Below are positions 14,124 through 16,587 of a stretch of DNA of 16,587 nucleotides, piece after piece. Source of the stretch: JBKBUF01 sp046290815. Its GTDB lineage: Bacteria; Bacteroidota; Bacteroidia; Cytophagales; Cytophagaceae. The notes beneath the pieces are model-generated. The model made no database searches. It had not been told where the DNA came from and saw nothing but the letters and a program-made list of their open reading frames with translations. Every line of letters starts with the position of its first letter. Position 1 is the first letter of the stretch. The stretch lies in NCBI GenBank assembly GCA_046290815.1, contig JBKBUF010000052.1:1-16587 (forward strand), written 5' to 3'. The position numbers and the translations under genes were made by a program.

Positions 14124-14693
14124 TCAGACCTGATCGAGAGGTTTACGCAGATTACCTTTGGATTTTTTAAATTCGGAGGGCGTCATTCCTGTTACCTGTT
14201 TAAATTGTGATGAAAGATGAGCAACACTGCTGTACCCGAGTTTGTAGGCAATTTCCGACAGAGTCAATTCATTATAGAAAAGGAATTCTTTCACCTTTTC
14301 TATTTTTTGTAGAATAACAAATTTTTCAATGGTGATATTTTCAATTCCTGAAAACAAGCTGCTCAGAGAGTTATAATCTTTGCCGATTTCCCTGGCCAGA
14401 AAATCAGAAATATTCTCACCTGACTTAAGCTCTTTTCCATAATGAATCATTTCAATTATGAGCGTTTTAATCCTATCAATGATCCGTACTGTTTTATCCT
14501 CCAGCAAATCAAAGCCTAAGGGGGATAATATCTCCTGTAGTTTATTATGGTTGACAGGTTTCTCCGATTCTATGATTACTTCTCCCAGGCGTATTTCCTT
14601 TACTTTCAGGTCAAGCTTTTCAAGTTCGTCTTTCACCACCTTGATACAGCGGTCACATACCATGTTTTTTATATATATAGTTTCGGTACTCAT
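14124..14693 (-). CDS. AraC-type regulator with N-terminal heavy-metal (CxxC) domain
   Basis: A 189-aa protein in two parts. Residues 1-68 look like an HMA ferredoxin fold (TIYIKNMVCDRCIKVVKDEL, with C13 and C16, then LGEVIIES, LQEILSPLGFDLLE). Residues about 90-182 form an AraC DNA-binding domain with two HTH motifs; the second is clear (LTLSEIAYKLGYSSVAHLSS, then FKQVTGMTPSEFKK). The protein lacks the cupin sensor of classical AraC proteins. The direct reading is that a metal bound at the CxxC controls DNA binding, and the next gene (HMA protein) is an obvious target. The metal is not known; copper is most likely by family. It is divergent from the TPR gene across a 119-nt gap. Confidence 0.85.
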   Translation of the reverse strand: MSTETIYIKNMVCDRCIKVVKDELEKLDLKVKEIRLGEVIIESEKPVNHNKLQEILSPLGFDLLEDKTVRIIDRIKTLIIEMIHYGKELKSGENISDFLAREIGKDYNSLSSLFSGIENITIEKFVILQKIEKVKEFLFYNELTLSEIAYKLGYSSVAHLSSQFKQVTGMTPSEFKKSKGNLRKPLDQV

Positions 14694-14758
14694 ACTATCA
14701 CAACAAAAAATACTGGACTATGAATTAAAATTTAGTGAATAATAAGGGATTAAGTGGA

Positions 14759-14788
14759 TTTTTTTAACTAAATTGAAACCTTAATTTG
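14759..14788 (+). promoter_or_regulatory. Candidate promoter of the TPR gene
   Basis: TTAATTTG (14781-14788) is a one-mismatch -7 element. A T-run at 14759-14765 stands at the -33 distance. The ATG at 14813 lies 25 nt downstream. The same gap must also hold the promoter of the divergent AraC-type gene. Confidence 0.35.
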
Positions 14789-14812
14789 CATTCTAAACCT
14801 AGTAAATATTTT

Positions 14813-16381
14813 ATGAAAAGGTGCATTACTGCAGTAATTATTTATTTTGCCTTTGTCTTTACAACTTTTGCTCAAACCGGGTGGGTTAAAGGAAGAATTT
14901 ACAACATGCAGGGACCCAAGGCCGGCGCCTGGGATTTATTAATGAACCATGAGCAATTCATTACTGCAGATTCTTCTGAGAAAGATTTGATCAATCAGAC
15001 AGCAAAAGAAAATCTTCCTTCCTTTATTCTGAATTTTGTTTCCGGAACAGGTACCGAATTTATCCAGGCCAATCAGCTAAATCCGGCAAAGCTTGATGCA
15101 GATGAAATTTTCAGGATTTATAATTCTACAAAAACTGAAAAAGTAATTAAGAATGTTAAAGCCGGAGACATTTATATTGCCAAATTCAGGCGAATTGAAA
15201 AATACCTGGTAATCAGATTTACAGAAGTAAAAGATGATCAGAAATCATTAGCAACCGGAGGTGATAATCTTGATTATATAGATTTTGAATACCAATATGT
15301 GTACCCTGACCTGAAGAAAATAGCCAGAGAATATTTTGAAAAAGGTAAAAAAGAAATGAAAAATGCCAATTACATTGTGGCGGTCGATTTTTTCAACAGA
15401 GCGGTTTATTTTGACCCTGAATTGGCAGAAGCATATTTTCAAAGAGGAAATGCAAATTTTGAAATAGGAATGTATGACGAGGCACTGGAAGATTATAACA
15501 TGGCGGAGGAAAAGAAATTTTCTCCTATAGATCTGTACATCAAAAGAGGTTTGTCTAAAAGCAAACTTGCCATGAGAAATGACGCGGTGGAAGATTTCAA
15601 CAAAGCTATCAGCATGGATTCCACCAACAAAGAAGGCTGGGTGTGCAGAGGAAGAGAATATTATTTACTAAGCAAATACCCACAGTCAGTAGCCGATTTT
15701 ACCAAAGCCATTTCTATCGATCCGCAGGATTTTCATTATTACTATGAAAGAGGACTGGCAAGAAACGAGTATGGTAAATTTGAGGAAGCCATTCAGGATT
15801 TCACAAAAACGATAGAATTGTATCCTCAATACAATTATGCCTTTTTCTACAGAGGATTTGCCAAAAATAATCTGGGCGATTTTAAAGGAGCAATTGAAGA
15901 TTATTCCCAGTGTATAAAACTGGATCCTACCGATAAATTTTCCTATTACAACAGAGCTTTCTGTAAAAGAGAAATTAAAGATTTCAAAGGCTCTTTGGCC
16001 GATTACGATCAGTGTTTGAAACTTGATCCGAGATTTGAAGAAGCGCTTTATGAAAGAGCTCATACCAAATATTTATCCGGGGACCTTGAAGAGGCTATGA
16101 AGGATTACAATTTGCTGGTGGAGCGTTTTCCTAACGACAGTCACGCTCATTTCAACAGAGGTTTGTTCCTCATGGAACTTAATGAAACCGACAAGGCTAT
16201 GAAAGACTTTAACCGTACATTGGAACTTAAACCTAATGACAAGGACGCCTTGTTCCAGAGAGGTTTGCTAAAAGCCATGTTAAAAGACAAAGCAGGCGCC
16301 TGCCTAGATATCAGAAAGGCTTCTGAATACGGATTAAAAGATGCGACGGAATACGTGAATAAGAATTGTCAGAATAAATAG
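14813..16381 (+). CDS. Exported TPR-repeat protein
   Basis: A 522-aa protein. A signal peptide of about 20 residues (MKRCITAVIIYFAFVF, ending TTFAQ) is followed by about 150 residues without repeats (WVKGRIYNMQGPKAGAWDLL to YVYPDLKKIAREY). This segment resembles nothing I can name. From about residue 170 to 505 there are about ten tetratricopeptide repeats of 34 residues, with typical cores such as AFFYRGFAKNNLGDFKGAIE and CIKLDP ends. TPR arrays bind peptides or partner proteins. In Bacteroidetes such exported TPR proteins often serve envelope assembly, but no partner is visible here. I chose the ATG at 14813 because it starts the signal peptide directly; a TTG at 14786 would add nine poor residues. 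A heptamer array begins 3 nt after its stop. Confidence 0.85.
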   Translation: MKRCITAVIIYFAFVFTTFAQTGWVKGRIYNMQGPKAGAWDLLMNHEQFITADSSEKDLINQTAKENLPSFILNFVSGTGTEFIQANQLNPAKLDADEIFRIYNSTKTEKVIKNVKAGDIYIAKFRRIEKYLVIRFTEVKDDQKSLATGGDNLDYIDFEYQYVYPDLKKIAREYFEKGKKEMKNANYIVAVDFFNRAVYFDPELAEAYFQRGNANFEIGMYDEALEDYNMAEEKKFSPIDLYIKRGLSKSKLAMRNDAVEDFNKAISMDSTNKEGWVCRGREYYLLSKYPQSVADFTKAISIDPQDFHYYYERGLARNEYGKFEEAIQDFTKTIELYPQYNYAFFYRGFAKNNLGDFKGAIEDYSQCIKLDPTDKFSYYNRAFCKREIKDFKGSLADYDQCLKLDPRFEEALYERAHTKYLSGDLEEAMKDYNLLVERFPNDSHAHFNRGLFLMELNETDKAMKDFNRTLELKPNDKDALFQRGLLKAMLKDKAGACLDIRKASEYGLKDATEYVNKNCQNK

Positions 16382-16383
16382 GA

Positions 16384-16440
16384 TGGAATGTTGAATGTTG
16401 AATGTAGAGTGTTGAATGCTGAATGTTGAATTGTGAATGT
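16384..16440 (+). repeat. Heptamer tandem array (TGAATGY)
   Basis: About eight units of TGAATGT and variants (TAGAGTG, TGAATGC, TGAATTG) at 7-nt spacing, directly after the stop codon of the TPR gene. Confidence 0.85.
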
Positions 16441-16468
16441 TCAGTTGCCGGTTGGAACTATTATAATC

Positions 16469-16587
16469 GAGGCTGTAAAATAAACTGTGTCATAAAAGTA
16501 AAAAAATGTTAAATTATACTTTTATGAACACCAAAAACAACAAAGACGAAAAATTAAAGGAATTTGAGGGCTTGTTTGAGCAAGCTC
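16469..16587 (+). mobile_element. Left end of a second insertion sequence (IS256-like), cut by window edge
   Basis: GAGGCTGTAAAATAAACTGT (from 16469) with GTCAT after it resembles the terminal repeats of IS256-family elements, which often carry CTGT...AACTGTGT. A short leader and a transposase-like start follow. The call rests on this resemblance and on the truncated frame behind it. Confidence 0.4.
16524..16587 (+). CDS. Start of a gene, possibly IS256-type transposase (partial)
   Basis: ATG at 16524 opens MNTKNNKDEKLKEFEGLFEQA, running off the window edge. An in-frame ATG at 16506 would add six residues. A charged, helical N-terminus with an FEGLFEQ-like segment is compatible with a mutator-type (IS256) transposase, but 21 residues cannot prove it. 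Confidence 0.4.
   Translation, partial: MNTKNNKDEKLKEFEGLFEQA

Overview
The window looks like chromosomal DNA from a Bacteroidetes bacterium, most likely a glucan-degrading member of the Cytophagales or a relative. Four things support this. A secreted enzyme carries a type IX secretion (T9SS/Por) C-terminal sorting domain. Promoters resemble the Bacteroidetes -33 TTTG / -7 TAnnTTTG pattern. Several gene families are typical of the phylum (HTH_34 regulators, DUF4173, GreA-like small proteins). Intergenic DNA is moderately AT-rich and full of degenerate repeats. The exact taxon is inference.

Left part (1-2000): a HigB/RelE-type toxin gene broken by a frameshift and then cut at its 3' end by an intact IS110-family element. 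The element has a DEDD + Ser recombinase and a structured non-coding left end that looks like a bridge RNA. Two segments of the first RNA loop match the two host flanks. The CT core read from those segments would restore a stop codon to the toxin gene.

Centre left (2000-7190, + strand): a membrane protein and a translationally coupled HTH_34 winged-helix regulator. A B12-binding radical SAM enzyme, a DUF4173-like polytopic membrane protein, a small membrane protein and a DUF1361 membrane protein follow. A palindrome (TACTTTG-N5-CAAAGTA type) lies in the promoter of the regulator operon and again before the radical SAM gene. This suggests one autoregulated regulon acting at the cell envelope, with unknown chemistry.

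Centre right (7366-13819, - strand): a GreA/FKBP-like protein with an apparent TTG start, a T9SS-exported GH81 endo-beta-1,3-glucanase, and a GH3 beta-glucosidase lipoprotein. The two glycosidases probably act in sequence on beta-1,3-glucan (laminarin, callose or fungal wall): GH81 cuts chains outside the cell and GH3 hydrolyses the oligosaccharides. Strong hairpins lie between and after them, so they appear to be separately transcribed.

Right part (13871-16587): a two-gene metal-response unit on the - strand (an AraC-type regulator with a CxxC heavy-metal domain at its N-terminus, then a small CGGC heavy-metal-binding protein). A divergent exported TPR protein follows. At the edge is the start of a second insertion sequence.

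Intergenic DNA contains many degenerate tandem arrays. Their units differ (TGAATGY, TTTAAAG, TACGATT, CTCGTAC) but nearly all have a 7-nt period, and they reach into gene ends. There are also two inverted copies of an ACGCAAAG-rich repeat and three copies of a CTGACGGTA repeat.
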